Part shown: positions 19,254 through 28,637 of the stretch, one piece after another
Numbering within the stretch: position 1 is the first letter of the stretch
Layout of the letters: every line of letters begins with the position of its first letter
Source of the DNA: Cytophagales bacterium
GTDB taxonomy: Bacteria > Bacteroidota > Bacteroidia > Cytophagales > Cyclobacteriaceae
Reading direction: 5' to 3'
NCBI GenBank assembly: GCA_005788235.1
Contig: SXYU01000065.1
Location: 1-32,424, forward strand
Length of the DNA stretch: 32,424 nucleotides
Program-made: the position numbers and the translations under genes
The notes under the pieces: model-generated
Told to the model about the DNA's origin: nothing
The model's database searches: none
What the model saw: only the letters and a program-made list of their open reading frames with translations

Positions 19254-21515
19254 TTAAGCTTTTACCTTGATCAAATTCAAAGCACTTCCAGCCTTAAACC
19301 ATTCGATTTGGCCTTGATTGTAGGTATGATTGGCCGCTATTTTGTCTTGCGTTCCATCCGCATGATGGAAGATCAGCTCCAAAGGTTTGCCTGGATCAAA
19401 GCTGGTTAAACCGACAATATCAATCACATCATTTTCTTGTATCAAGTCGTAGTCCGCAGGATTCGCAAATGTCAACGCAAGCATTCCCTGCTTCTTCAAG
19501 TTGGTCTCGTGGATTCGAGCAAAGGACTTCACCAAGATGGCACGAACGCCTAAGAACCTAGGTTCCATAGCTGCATGCTCCCTGGAAGAACCTTCCCCAT
19601 AGTTTTCATCTCCTACGACAATCGAACCAATACCGGCCGCTTTGTAGGCACGCTGGGTAGTAGGTACCTCACCATACGCACCAGTCAATTGGTTTTTCAC
19701 CGTGTTAGTGGCTTCATTGAAGGCATTTACTGCTCCAATAAGCATGTTGTTGGAAATATTGTCCAAATGACCTCGGTACTTCAACCATGGGCCCGCCATC
19801 GAAATATGGTCCGTAGTACATTTTCCTTTAGCTTTAATCAACAATTTCAATCCTTTAAGGTCTACGCCCTCCCAAGCTGCGAAAGAATCCAAAAGCTGCA
19901 ATCGATCCGAAGTAGGCGACACCAAAACCTGTACAGAAGATCCATCTGCAGCAGGAGCCTGATAGCCAGCATCTTCTACAGCAAAACCCTTTGTTGGCAA
20001 TTCCAATCCTCTTGGCTCCTCCAAGCGAACTTGGTTGCCTTCAGAGTTGGTCAAGGAATCTGTAAGTGGGTTAAAGGTAAGGTCACCGGCAATGGCTAAT
20101 GCCGTTACAATCTCTGGTGAGGCTACAAAAGCATGTGTGTTTGGATTTCCATCCGCACGCTTTGCAAAATTCCGATTGAAAGAAGTAATGATGGAGTTCT
20201 TTTCCTGCTTTTCAGCACCATGCCTAGCCCACTGGCCGATACAAGGACCACAAGCATTGGCAAGGACTACGCCTCCCATTTTATCAAAAGTGTCTAAAAA
20301 TCCATCACGAGCTACGGTAAAGCGAACTTGCTCAGAACCAGGAGTGATGGTGTATTCAGATTTAGCTACCAATTTTTTATCTACTGCCTGCTGTGCCAAG
20401 GAAGCGGCTCTAGAGATATCTTCGTAAGAAGAGTTGGTACAAGATCCAATTAGACCCACATCCAACTTCGCTGGCCAACCGTTTACTCTAACAGCAGCAG
20501 CGAATTTAGAAATTGGCCAAGCCAAATCTGGTGTGAATGGACCATTTACATGGGGCTCCAACTCAGAAAGATTGATTTCAATCACCTGATCAAAGTACAA
20601 CTCTGGCTGAACATATACTTCAGGATCTCCAGTCAAGTGCTCTGCAATGCCGTTAGCCAACGCTGCAATATCGGAACGGCCTGTACCAGATAGGTAGGCG
20701 GCAGATTTGTCGTCGTAACCAAAAATAGAAGTTGTAGCTCCGATTTCGGCACCCATATTACAGATGGTTCCTTTTCCTGTAGCAGAAAGGGAACGCGCTC
20801 CTTCACCAAAATATTCAACGATGGCGCCTGTTCCACCTTTTACAGTAAGGATTCCGGCAACTTTCAAAATCACATCTTTTGCGGAAGTCCAACCAGATAG
20901 CTTACCCGTCAACTTTACACCAATCAATTTTGGAAACTTAAGTTCCCACGGCAATCCAGCCATTACATCACAGGCATCCGCTCCACCAACACCAATTGCA
21001 ATCATCCCAAGACCGCCTGCATTCGGGGTATGGGAATCGGTTCCAATCATCATTCCCCCTGGGAAAGCATAGTTTTCCAATACTACCTGGTGAATAATTC
21101 CAGCACCTGGCTTCCAAAAACCAATCCCATACTTATTGGATACAGAGGCAAGAAAATCATAGACCTCTTTATTTTTATCTTTTGCTTTACTCAAGTCTTT
21201 ATCTGCTCCAATTTCCGCTTGAATCAAGTGATCGCAGTGCACAGTAGAAGGAACGGCAACTTGCGAACGACCGGCCTGCATGAATTGCAACAAAGCCATC
21301 TGTGCAGTTGCATCTTGCATGGCTACTCGATCTGGTTGAAAATCAACGTAAGAAGTTCCTCTTTTAAATGCCTGATTAGCAGTCCCTTCACTCAGGTGAG
21401 TGTAAAGAATTTTTTCAGTCAATGTAAGTGGTTTGCCCACTACCTTTCTTGCCGCTGCAATGCGACTAGGTGTTTGTGCATAGACCTCTTTGATCATTTC
21501 AATATCAAAAGCCAT
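19254..21515 (-). CDS. aconitate hydratase, mitochondrial-type
   Basis: [41 protein letters not shown]...; [71 protein letters not shown] are canonical aconitase motifs. Confidence 0.95.
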   Translation of the reverse strand: MAFDIEMIKEVYAQTPSRIAAARKVVGKPLTLTEKILYTHLSEGTANQAFKRGTSYVDFQPDRVAMQDATAQMALLQFMQAGRSQVAVPSTVHCDHLIQAEIGADKDLSKAKDKNKEVYDFLASVSNKYGIGFWKPGAGIIHQVVLENYAFPGGMMIGTDSHTPNAGGLGMIAIGVGGADACDVMAGLPWELKFPKLIGVKLTGKLSGWTSAKDVILKVAGILTVKGGTGAIVEYFGEGARSLSATGKGTICNMGAEIGATTSIFGYDDKSAAYLSGTGRSDIAALANGIAEHLTGDPEVYVQPELYFDQVIEINLSELEPHVNGPFTPDLAWPISKFAAAVRVNGWPAKLDVGLIGSCTNSSYEDISRAASLAQQAVDKKLVAKSEYTITPGSEQVRFTVARDGFLDTFDKMGGVVLANACGPCIGQWARHGAEKQEKNSIITSFNRNFAKRADGNPNTHAFVASPEIVTALAIAGDLTFNPLTDSLTNSEGNQVRLEEPRGLELPTKGFAVEDAGYQAPAADGSSVQVLVSPTSDRLQLLDSFAAWEGVDLKGLKLLIKAKGKCTTDHISMAGPWLKYRGHLDNISNNMLIGAVNAFNEATNTVKNQLTGAYGEVPTTQRAYKAAGIGSIVVGDENYGEGSSREHAAMEPRFLGVRAILVKSFARIHETNLKKQGMLALTFANPADYDLIQENDVIDIVGLTSFDPGKPLELIFHHADGTQDKIAANHTYNQGQIEWFKAGSALNLIKVKA

Positions 21516-21559
21516 CGTTTGGTATAGTTTATAAAGTAAATGGTTCAAATTTCCGACTG

Positions 21560-21567
21560 CAAATATA
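21560..21567 (-). promoter_or_regulatory. Candidate Bacteroidota -7 element (TATATTTG) upstream of aconitase
   Basis: Plus caaatata is TATATTTG on minus, about 45 nt upstream of the ATG; -33 not clear. Confidence 0.35.
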
Positions 21568-21700
21568 GGAAAAAGCAACAGAAAAGGTAACGAACATTCC
21601 GCTTAAAGGGTTGCCTCAAATGAAGGTAGAATACGGAACTAGCCTCGTCCAAAACTCATTGAAAATTGGATTCAATGAGATCTAAAGACTGACTCAGCGT

Positions 21701-22735
21701 TTAATCACCGAGGTTTATGAGGAATTGAAGGGTGTCTACCCCATCTGCATAATCCCAAGGTTGCGGGCATTGTGTTTGGCCAAAAGGAATCATACTTGGA
21801 AGACCCTTTATCTGATTTCCGACTACACATTGAATCTTGGTATTCAGGTCCTCCAACTTCGCTTTAAGCTCCTGCTCCTCAGCATAGACTTCATAAAAAA
21901 GAACTCCTATGGGCGAAACCAACTCACTAGATTCACTTAGCAGAAGAAATCCATTGTCTAAATGCGCCGTTCGATTGACCAAATAAATTGATTTATTGTA
22001 TTCGTAATTATTGAAGTATTTGTGATGATTGGCCACCCAAGAGAAGGATTCGAGGGCATCGAGCAAGTCAGTCAGCTGCCCTTGATTTTTGACAAAAACC
22101 TTGGATACATTTCTACATCCAAGGCCGAAGTAATCAAAAATATCGGATCCTAAGGCCTGCAAATCAGCCCTAGATTCATCCCCCTGAATAATGGCTACAG
22201 AGGTGCGGTTGGAACGAATCAAGTGCGGATACTTCCCAAAATAATAGTTGAAATACCGAGCTGAGTTATCGCTACCCGTGGCGATGTAGGCTTGCTTATT
22301 TTTCAGCATGTCTTCGATTTGAATTCGATCTGTAAACCGAGGTTCTAACCTTTTCAATTCTTGAATCAACCAAAGTGGAAGCGCAGTATCTTGAGAACTT
22401 AGTTTGATACTTGCCGAATGGCCAACAATCAATACCGAAAGAATATCATGAAACCCAACAGCAGGAATATTTCCTGAAAGCATCAATCCAACTTGTTTTG
22501 GAGATACTGGATCGAGAAGTGCGTAGTCAGCAAGCCAATTTTCTAGGGCATTAGCTTCTAGCATCACTCGAATACCTGTCATTGCTTGTTCTAGCGCAGG
22601 ATATGTAAACCAAGGGTTTTGATTTTCCGCTTGTTGAAAAAGAGGAATTTTTTCATTCTCAGTAATATTAGAAATACGAATTCCTAGTTGTACAAAAGCT
22701 ATAATTCGATCAGAAAGCGGAAAATCTGAATTCAT
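21701..22735 (-). CDS. acyl-CoA reductase, LuxC-like
   Basis: LMLSGNIPAVGFHDILSVLIVGHSASIKLSSQDTALPLWLI, AYIATGSDNSARYFNYYFGKYPHLIRSNRTSVAIIQGDES, and GLGCRNVSKVFV (candidate catalytic Cys). Confidence 0.85.
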   Translation of the reverse strand: MNSDFPLSDRIIAFVQLGIRISNITENEKIPLFQQAENQNPWFTYPALEQAMTGIRVMLEANALENWLADYALLDPVSPKQVGLMLSGNIPAVGFHDILSVLIVGHSASIKLSSQDTALPLWLIQELKRLEPRFTDRIQIEDMLKNKQAYIATGSDNSARYFNYYFGKYPHLIRSNRTSVAIIQGDESRADLQALGSDIFDYFGLGCRNVSKVFVKNQGQLTDLLDALESFSWVANHHKYFNNYEYNKSIYLVNRTAHLDNGFLLLSESSELVSPIGVLFYEVYAEEQELKAKLEDLNTKIQCVVGNQIKGLPSMIPFGQTQCPQPWDYADGVDTLQFLINLGD

Positions 22736-22803
22736 TTTATAAAGGTATCCAAAAAAAAAGCCCTCGGAATAAATTTAAATTAATTAGTGTGACAACTTTT
22801 TTA

Positions 22804-22834
22804 TTGCGAAGGTGTTTAGGAGATTGTAACTTTG
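22804..22834 (+). promoter_or_regulatory. Bacteroidota-type promoter for the ferredoxin gene
   Basis: TTG (22804-22806), 20 nt, TAACTTTG (22827-22834): fits the TTG...TAnnTTTG consensus, just upstream of ATG 22854. Confidence 0.6.
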
Positions 22835-22853
22835 TATTCAAATTTGACTACTT

Positions 22854-23201
22854 ATGGCGATAATGATTACGGACGAATGTATCAATTGCGGTGCATGCGA
22901 ACCTGAATGCCCAAATACGGCAATTTATGAAGGAGGAATAGAATGGACATGGGCTGGAGGCACTAACTTGAAAGAAGTCAATCTTCCTGATGGCAGTGTT
23001 ATCGCTGGCACGGAAAGACAAACCCCTGTTTCCGATGAGTTTTATTACATCGTGTCTGAGAAGTGCACCGAATGCAACGGTTTCCATGAGGAGCCCCAAT
23101 GCGCTGCAGTATGTCCCGTTGATTGCTGCGTAGATGATCCTGACCACCGAGAAAGTGAAGAAGTGCTGCTCGCTAGAAAAGTATTCTTACACGGCGATTA
23201 A
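22854..23201 (+). CDS. 2[4Fe-4S] ferredoxin (4Fe-4S dicluster domain protein)
   Basis: [20 protein letters not shown] and [22 protein letters not shown] cluster motifs. Confidence 0.93.
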   Translation: MAIMITDECINCGACEPECPNTAIYEGGIEWTWAGGTNLKEVNLPDGSVIAGTERQTPVSDEFYYIVSEKCTECNGFHEEPQCAAVCPVDCCVDDPDHRESEEVLLARKVFLHGD

Positions 23202-23223
23202 TCCATTAGGCTAACTGATTTGG

Positions 23224-23254
23224 GGCTGTTTCTGGAAAGGGACGGCCTTTTTTT
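23224..23254 (+). terminator. Intrinsic terminator after ferredoxin
   Basis: GGCTGTTTCT-GGAA-AGGGACGGCC-TTTTTTT: 10-bp stem with G-U pairs and 7-T run. Confidence 0.75.
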
Positions 23255-23549
23255 AGTTTTAACCTAACCTACTTTTTGATTCTGTTACTTTTTTACTAAA
23301 AAGCACAAATGATTAAAAAGATATACTGTTAAATTTCAAGTAAATAGCTTCCAAAACCCCTAAATCGAAGAGCGATTACACCTCTATAATTTGTTTAACT
23401 CAAAGAGGTTTATATCGAATTTAAAACAACTTATACCCTTTTTTTTACAGATTTTCAAAAAAAAGCAGGGATTGATTTTGAATTCTAAGTTGCTTTTAGC
23501 TTATCTTAGATGCGTTATTTATACATTCCAACACTTAATCCCTAGAACA

Positions 23550-23879
23550 TTGGAAGATCACCGAGGATACGATCGAGAGGAAATTTTCTCAAAGAAAGTA
23601 AAAGCAGGAAAGCGAACCTATTTTTTTGATATCAAGTCCACCCGTGGCAACGATTATTACCTGACCATCACCGAAAGCAAGCGAAGAATGGATGGAGACA
23701 ACTTCAGTTACGAGAAGCACAAAATCTTTTTGTACAAGGAAGATTTCTTCAAATTTGTAAATGCATTGAACGAAGCAGTTGATCATGTGAAAAACGATTT
23801 ACTTCCTGATTTTGACTTTGAGCAGTTTGAAAATGTAGATTCTGAAAACGAACTTAACAATGACTTGCGCTGGGAATAA
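23550..23879 (+). CDS. DUF3276 / PUR-domain nucleic-acid-binding protein
   Basis: LEDHRGYDREEIFSKKVKAGKRTYFFDIKSTRGNDYYLTITESKRRMDGDNFSYEKHKIFLYKEDFFKFVNAL: typical PUR fold. Likely TTG start at 23550; upstream part of the ORF (23391-23549) looks non-coding. Confidence 0.85.
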   Translation: MEDHRGYDREEIFSKKVKAGKRTYFFDIKSTRGNDYYLTITESKRRMDGDNFSYEKHKIFLYKEDFFKFVNALNEAVDHVKNDLLPDFDFEQFENVDSENELNNDLRWE

Positions 23880-23925
23880 TCCAGTACAATTGCATTAGGG
23901 ATACACATCCTATTCCGATATATTT

Positions 23926-23951
23926 GAGGAGGCTTATGCCTCCTTTTCTTT
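23926..23951 (+). terminator. Short terminator-like hairpin after DUF3276
   Basis: GGAGGC-TTAT-GCCTCC-TTTTCTTTTT immediately before the AI-2E ATG (23958). Confidence 0.65.
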
Positions 23952-23957
23952 TTAACC

Positions 23958-25052
23958 ATGCAGCGGTTTTTCGTCTACCTCACTCTATTCTTTGCCACTT
24001 TCCTAGTGTTTGGTTGGAATTTTTCTGCTATTTCTCTTTATTTAGTTACCTCACTCATTCTAGCTGCACTGCTGAGACCACTCACAAATAAGGTCAATGA
24101 AGTACATATTCTAGGTCAACACATTCCACGCGGCATTGCTATTCTAGCCTCCTATGCCACTGTAGTTTCTATTGTATTCTTGTTAGGACTGCTATTTTTT
24201 CCATTAATCAATCGCCAAGTCATTTTGCTGAGCGATTTGGATTTGGAAAGCATCTACTTGCAACTTGAAGTTCCCCTTGAGAAGCTAGAGCGGTTTTTGA
24301 TGAAGTACCAACTTATTGAAAATAAAAAAGGCATACTCCTCGAAGAATTGCGCCTTTCCGTACAAACTGCACTTCAAAAATTTGATATTGGCGGATTCAT
24401 CACTGGCGTGATCTCTGTTACTAGCAGCATATTTATAGGAACAATGGCGGTAGCCTTTATCACTTTTTTCCTACTTCTTGAAAATGGGCTTCTGCGTAGA
24501 AACCTATTAAATCTTATTCCAAATGCCTATTTCGAGCTATCGGTAGCCACCTTTACTAAAGTCGAAAAATTGCTCTCGAATTATCTTTTTGGGTTACTCC
24601 TTCAGGTTTTAGCGATTTTTCTTCTAGCTGCTTCAGGCCTAAGCCTAGCAGGAGTCGAATACGCATTGACCATTGCCTTATTTGCAGCAATTGCCAACCT
24701 CATCCCCTATGCTGGTCCAATCCTGGGCACCATTTTCGGCATCGTGGTGGGGGTTTCGACAGGATATTTTGTGACGGACAACGATTATAATTATTTGCTT
24801 TTTAAGATTATCTCTGTTTTTGCAGTGGTTCAAATCACCGATAATGTGCTGCTACAGCCTGTAATTTTTTCCAAATCAGTAAAAGCACATCCCCTTGAGA
24901 TATTTGTTATTATCTTTGCCGGTGCAAAAATCGCAGGAATCCTAGGGATGATATTTGCCATACCCGTTTACACCATTTTCAGAGTATCGGTCTTGGAATT
25001 TTACAGTGGGTACAAGTCCTACAAAATATTTAAAATTAAAGCAACGAATTAA
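23958..25052 (+). CDS. AI-2E family transporter (paralogue 2)
   Basis: Multi-[26 protein letters not shown] and [46 protein letters not shown]. Confidence 0.88.
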   Translation: MQRFFVYLTLFFATFLVFGWNFSAISLYLVTSLILAALLRPLTNKVNEVHILGQHIPRGIAILASYATVVSIVFLLGLLFFPLINRQVILLSDLDLESIYLQLEVPLEKLERFLMKYQLIENKKGILLEELRLSVQTALQKFDIGGFITGVISVTSSIFIGTMAVAFITFFLLLENGLLRRNLLNLIPNAYFELSVATFTKVEKLLSNYLFGLLLQVLAIFLLAASGLSLAGVEYALTIALFAAIANLIPYAGPILGTIFGIVVGVSTGYFVTDNDYNYLLFKIISVFAVVQITDNVLLQPVIFSKSVKAHPLEIFVIIFAGAKIAGILGMIFAIPVYTIFRVSVLEFYSGYKSYKIFKIKATN

Positions 25053-26149
25053 TGGCATTACAATGTGGCATAGTAGGTCTCCCCAATGTGGGCAAATCTA
25101 CCTTGTTTAATGCGCTATCAAGCGCCAAAGCTGAAGCAGCTAACTTTCCTTTTTGCACCATCGAACCCAATGTAGGGGTAGTTTCAGTACCCGATTCTCG
25201 CCTCCAGGAACTTGAGGCACTCGTAAATCCACAACGGGTAGTACCTACGATCATTGAGTTTGTGGATATCGCTGGATTGGTGAAAGGTGCTTCCAAAGGA
25301 GAAGGCTTAGGCAATAAATTTCTTGCCAATATCCGGGAAGTAGATGCCATCATTCACGTCATCCGTTGCTTTGAAGACGACAACATCGTGCACGTTGCTG
25401 GTGGAGTAGATCCCTTGTTCGACAAGGAGGTCATTGACACTGAACTGCAGCTCAAGGATTTGGAGTCCATTGAAAAGAAGATTCAGCGCATTGAAAAAAT
25501 GGCCAAATCTGGGGATGCCAAATTCAAAAGAGAGTTGGAAACGCTACTACTATTTAAAGAGAGTCTGACAGCAGGCCTGAATGCTCGGGCGATTGAAGTG
25601 GATAAAGAAGATCTAGAGGCCGTACGAGATCTGCATCTCCTCACCATTAAGCCAGTGCTCTATGTGGCCAATGTAGATGAATCAAGTATTCATACAGGCA
25701 ATGCCTTTGTCGACCGACTACGGGAAAAGGTGAAAGAGGAAAACGCAGAAGTCATCATCCTATGTGCAGCGATAGAGTCTCAAATCGCAGAATTCGATGA
25801 CCCTGAAGAAAAAGGACTATTTTTAGGTGAGTACGGTCTTAATGAAAGTGGGCTGAATCGTTTGATCAATGGTGCTTATACCCTACTCAATTTGATCACC
25901 TACTTTACTGCCGGCGTACAAGAAGTTCGCGCCTGGACCATACGCAAAGGCTGGAAAGCTCCCCAGGCTGCAGGGGTGATTCATACTGACTTCGAAAGAG
26001 GATTTATCAAAGCAGAAGTCATTGCAATCGCTGACTACAAACAATTTAAGACCGAAGCTGGTTGTAGAGAGAACGGCAAAATATCCATCGAAGGCAAGGA
26101 ATACATTGTTCAAGATGGTGATATTATGCATTTTAGGTTCAATGTTTGA
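25052..26149 (+). CDS. ychF: redox-regulated ATPase YchF (Obg-family GTPase/ATPase)
   Basis: [44 protein letters not shown]...; C-terminal TGS-like domain. ATG overlaps the upstream TAA by 1 nt. Confidence 0.96.
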   Translation: MALQCGIVGLPNVGKSTLFNALSSAKAEAANFPFCTIEPNVGVVSVPDSRLQELEALVNPQRVVPTIIEFVDIAGLVKGASKGEGLGNKFLANIREVDAIIHVIRCFEDDNIVHVAGGVDPLFDKEVIDTELQLKDLESIEKKIQRIEKMAKSGDAKFKRELETLLLFKESLTAGLNARAIEVDKEDLEAVRDLHLLTIKPVLYVANVDESSIHTGNAFVDRLREKVKEENAEVIILCAAIESQIAEFDDPEEKGLFLGEYGLNESGLNRLINGAYTLLNLITYFTAGVQEVRAWTIRKGWKAPQAAGVIHTDFERGFIKAEVIAIADYKQFKTEAGCRENGKISIEGKEYIVQDGDIMHFRFNV

Positions 26150-26177
26150 TTTTTCCTGAAAAAATTATGTAATTTTG
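26145..26177 (+). promoter_or_regulatory. Bacteroidota-type promoter for the cas6-like gene
   Basis: TTTG (26145-26148, overlapping the ychF stop), 21 nt, TAATTTTG (26170-26177): good match to TTTG...TAnnTTTG. Confidence 0.6.
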
Positions 26178-26245
26178 AAGGATTGTTTTAAACTAAAAAT
26201 CTGAGTCCTCAGAATCTATATTATTTAATTTTATTTTTCATAATC

Positions 26246-27136
26246 GTGAGAGTTAGACTGATATTTTCCTTAAAAAACAAAGGGTCTTTTTTGCCCTTCC
26301 ATCACCAGTATATCCTGGCCCAATTCCTGAAAGGACTGATCATCAAAGGAGGAAGGGAAGATTTCTACAACTATAATTTCTTTAATTTCTCGGGGTTAAA
26401 GGGACAGACCAAGGTCAGCCGTAGTGGGTTACACTACTACTCTAGTTTGGTGACACTCGTCCTTTCCTCTCAAAGTGAAGAATTGATTGATTATTTGCTA
26501 GAACAAGTATTTGCAGCTCCAAAAATTGAGCTTGGCAATTTGATTCTTTCCCCAGAGTACACCGAACTAGAGATGGAACCCACTTTGGAAGTTTCAAATA
26601 AGTTTGTCTGCATCTCTCCTTTGGTGCTCATCACTCCCGCATTCAATGAAGAAGCGGGGAAGCGATTTATCAATCCAGATAGTGACGAGTTTTCTGATTT
26701 GTTGTACGAATCAACTTTGACCAGAATGGAAAAATCAGGATGGTATACCCCAGAACAAATGGAGTCTTTTTTCAAGTTCCAGGTAGTGCCAGACATGGTC
26801 TATGTCAACAAGTTGAAAGAGCAGCAAAAGAAATTTGCACGAATTTATGCCGTTTACGACCTAGATGTGAAATATGAAGTCAGAGGCTACACACTTCCTT
26901 TTACGCTTTACGCAGCTCCTGAAGTACAAGATTTCGTATTTAAGTGTGGACTAGGTGCTTTTACCCACAAGGGTTTTGGGATGATGGACTTGGCTACGCA
27001 TCCTGCCGATAATAAAACAACGCCATACAAATTCAAAAGAGAGGGATTTGTTCCTTACAAATCCACTGTCGATCGAGTGAGACAAAATGTAGCTCCAACA
27101 GAAGAAGAAACAGAGGCTTCCTCAGAGGAAATTTAA
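26246..27136 (+). CDS. cas6: stand-alone CRISPR-associated endoribonuclease Cas6-like protein
   Basis: N-terminal RAMP pattern MRVRLIFSLKNKGSFLPFHHQYILAQFLKGLI, NFFNFSGLKG, and C-terminal glycine-rich loop VFKCGLGAFTHKGFGMMDL characteristic of Cas6. GTG start; acidic C-terminal tail. Confidence 0.88.
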   Translation: MRVRLIFSLKNKGSFLPFHHQYILAQFLKGLIIKGGREDFYNYNFFNFSGLKGQTKVSRSGLHYYSSLVTLVLSSQSEELIDYLLEQVFAAPKIELGNLILSPEYTELEMEPTLEVSNKFVCISPLVLITPAFNEEAGKRFINPDSDEFSDLLYESTLTRMEKSGWYTPEQMESFFKFQVVPDMVYVNKLKEQQKKFARIYAVYDLDVKYEVRGYTLPFTLYAAPEVQDFVFKCGLGAFTHKGFGMMDLATHPADNKTTPYKFKREGFVPYKSTVDRVRQNVAPTEEETEASSEEI

Positions 27137-27156
27137 TTTTCTCCTGGCTTTAACAA

Positions 27157-27194
27157 CTAACCCCTAACATGAAAATCTTGGGGGTTATTTTTTT
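27157..27194 (+). terminator. Terminator-like hairpin after the cas6-like gene
   Basis: CTAACCCC-taacatgaaaatctt-GGGGGTTA-TTTTTTT. Confidence 0.7.
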
Positions 27195-27335
27195 ATCTGA
27201 TTATCCGATTTTGAACCACTGACCAAAAAAAGCCTGATGTTCAATTAGGTGAGCTGTGGCCTATGGTCTGTGAACGATTATCCGCAGTATTAAATAGGCA
27301 AGCTGAGTCACAATCGTGATTGCGGATAATCAGAT
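27195..27335. repeat. Intergenic element with two direct copies and one inverted copy of a GATTATCCG-containing arm
   Basis: ATCTGATTATCCG (27195-27207) is the exact inverse of CGGATAATCAGAT (27323-27335). GATTATCCGCA (27276-27286) is the exact inverse of TGCGGATAATC (27321-27331). Both left arms compete for the same right arm. Confidence 0.75.
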
Positions 27336-27354
27336 TTTTTAAATGAAAAATTAA

Positions 27355-28623
27355 TCAGAGCCTTCTCCTATTGGGTTGCAGGTACACATACCCGACCAAC
27401 TGATCGTAGCGAGATCCAAGTGCTCGGTAATACACCAGAATCTCGTACTCATTCTCAGTTTGAAAATAACTCCCTTCTAAGGACTCAAAATCTAATTTCC
27501 CAGCTCCGAGATCTATTGCATATTGGTAGTCATACCATCCTTGCTTCAAAAGTAAGGAGGTGCTGTAGACACGCTTCTTGGCATCATAGACTAAGGTAGC
27601 TTCAGGTACTTTACCCCATTGACTTAGAGCGCCCATCAGTTTAATGGTTTTTCCTGGTAGATCATTCAAGTAAAAGGTAGTATAGATGTATTCACTTTCC
27701 ACTTCTGGGTCCCCTCCAGGCCTATCGTTCGTTTGTACTACATATTGCCCATTCAGGTCCAAATATTGTGCATAAGCTCCACTAGGACGAGGAAGATCTA
27801 CCCTTGCCTCAGCTGAAATTAACGATTCTTCTACCTTGATCGAGGCCACATTGACGCCTGTGGCGCGAATAAACCGTAAGTCTAAAAATCGAAACTCATT
27901 GCCCGCTCGAAAAGTGCTCTCCCCTTCAAATGGTTCGTAGCGAATCAACTTTGAGTTCTGGTTCAAAAAGGTGGGTTTGGAGAGGAACTTAACATTATCC
28001 CAGCGTTGATTTTGACGCATGTAAACCTTCACTTGGGCAAGAGGATCGATTACCTCTAGGTTGCTGTAATTCACCGTTGCATTGATTTGCTGCAAGGCCC
28101 GCCGATCTTCAGTCTGCACTGGAGGCACCAATTGTGCGCCGACCACAGCTAGATTCTCTACGATCATAAACCTCCGCGTGAAGATGACTGCGTTTTCATC
28201 TCGGTTCTTGTAAACTTTCAATAGGTAATTTCCAGATTTACTCACGCGAGGAATGGTGAATGAGTACCGGATATAGGGTACTCGCGTATTCACAGAGTAG
28301 GCATAATCCAATACATTGTACTCGTTAAATGCTAGCGAAAAATCAGTGTCTTTTAAGGCTGATTTTTTCCAATCTGCATCACAATGCACCAATTTGGCAG
28401 TATACAACTCGGGATCATAAGACAAATCATCAAACCACACCAGCAAAGACTTTGAATCAGTCAAGGAGATCACAGGAGAAAGTAACTGGCTTTCTGTCCC
28501 TGCACCCTGAGGGAAGATACGAACCGATAAAATATGATCGACGAATACTTTATCTTCTAGAACCTGTGCATTTATCCTTAATGTCAAGGTGATGAAGAGA
28601 ATAAAAATGAACCGTAATTTCAT
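27355..28623 (-). CDS. type IX secretion system plug protein (formerly DUF5103)
   Basis: QVLEDKVFVDHILSVRIFPQGAGTESQLLSPVISLTDSKSLLVWFDDLSYDPELYTAKLVHCDADW... matches the DUF5103/T9SS plug family; signal peptide present. Confidence 0.85.
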   Translation of the reverse strand: MKLRFIFILFITLTLRINAQVLEDKVFVDHILSVRIFPQGAGTESQLLSPVISLTDSKSLLVWFDDLSYDPELYTAKLVHCDADWKKSALKDTDFSLAFNEYNVLDYAYSVNTRVPYIRYSFTIPRVSKSGNYLLKVYKNRDENAVIFTRRFMIVENLAVVGAQLVPPVQTEDRRALQQINATVNYSNLEVIDPLAQVKVYMRQNQRWDNVKFLSKPTFLNQNSKLIRYEPFEGESTFRAGNEFRFLDLRFIRATGVNVASIKVEESLISAEARVDLPRPSGAYAQYLDLNGQYVVQTNDRPGGDPEVESEYIYTTFYLNDLPGKTIKLMGALSQWGKVPEATLVYDAKKRVYSTSLLLKQGWYDYQYAIDLGAGKLDFESLEGSYFQTENEYEILVYYRALGSRYDQLVGYVYLQPNRRRL

Positions 28624-28637
28624 AAAAATATTGAAAT

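Noticed and set aside
19575-21527. Plus-strand ORFs of 102-174 aa within aconitase
   Set aside because: Antisense to a canonical aconitase gene; no independent motif or start-site support.
27195-27335. Insertion sequence or transposon bounded by the 13-bp inverted repeats
   Set aside because: About 140 bp with no ORF and no evident target-site duplication; reported as a repeat/structure only, with MITE/REP left as a testable option.
26149-27355. A CRISPR array next to the cas6-like gene
   Set aside because: Only two direct and one inverted copy of a short (9-13 nt) arm, with irregular spacing; not a direct-repeat/spacer array.
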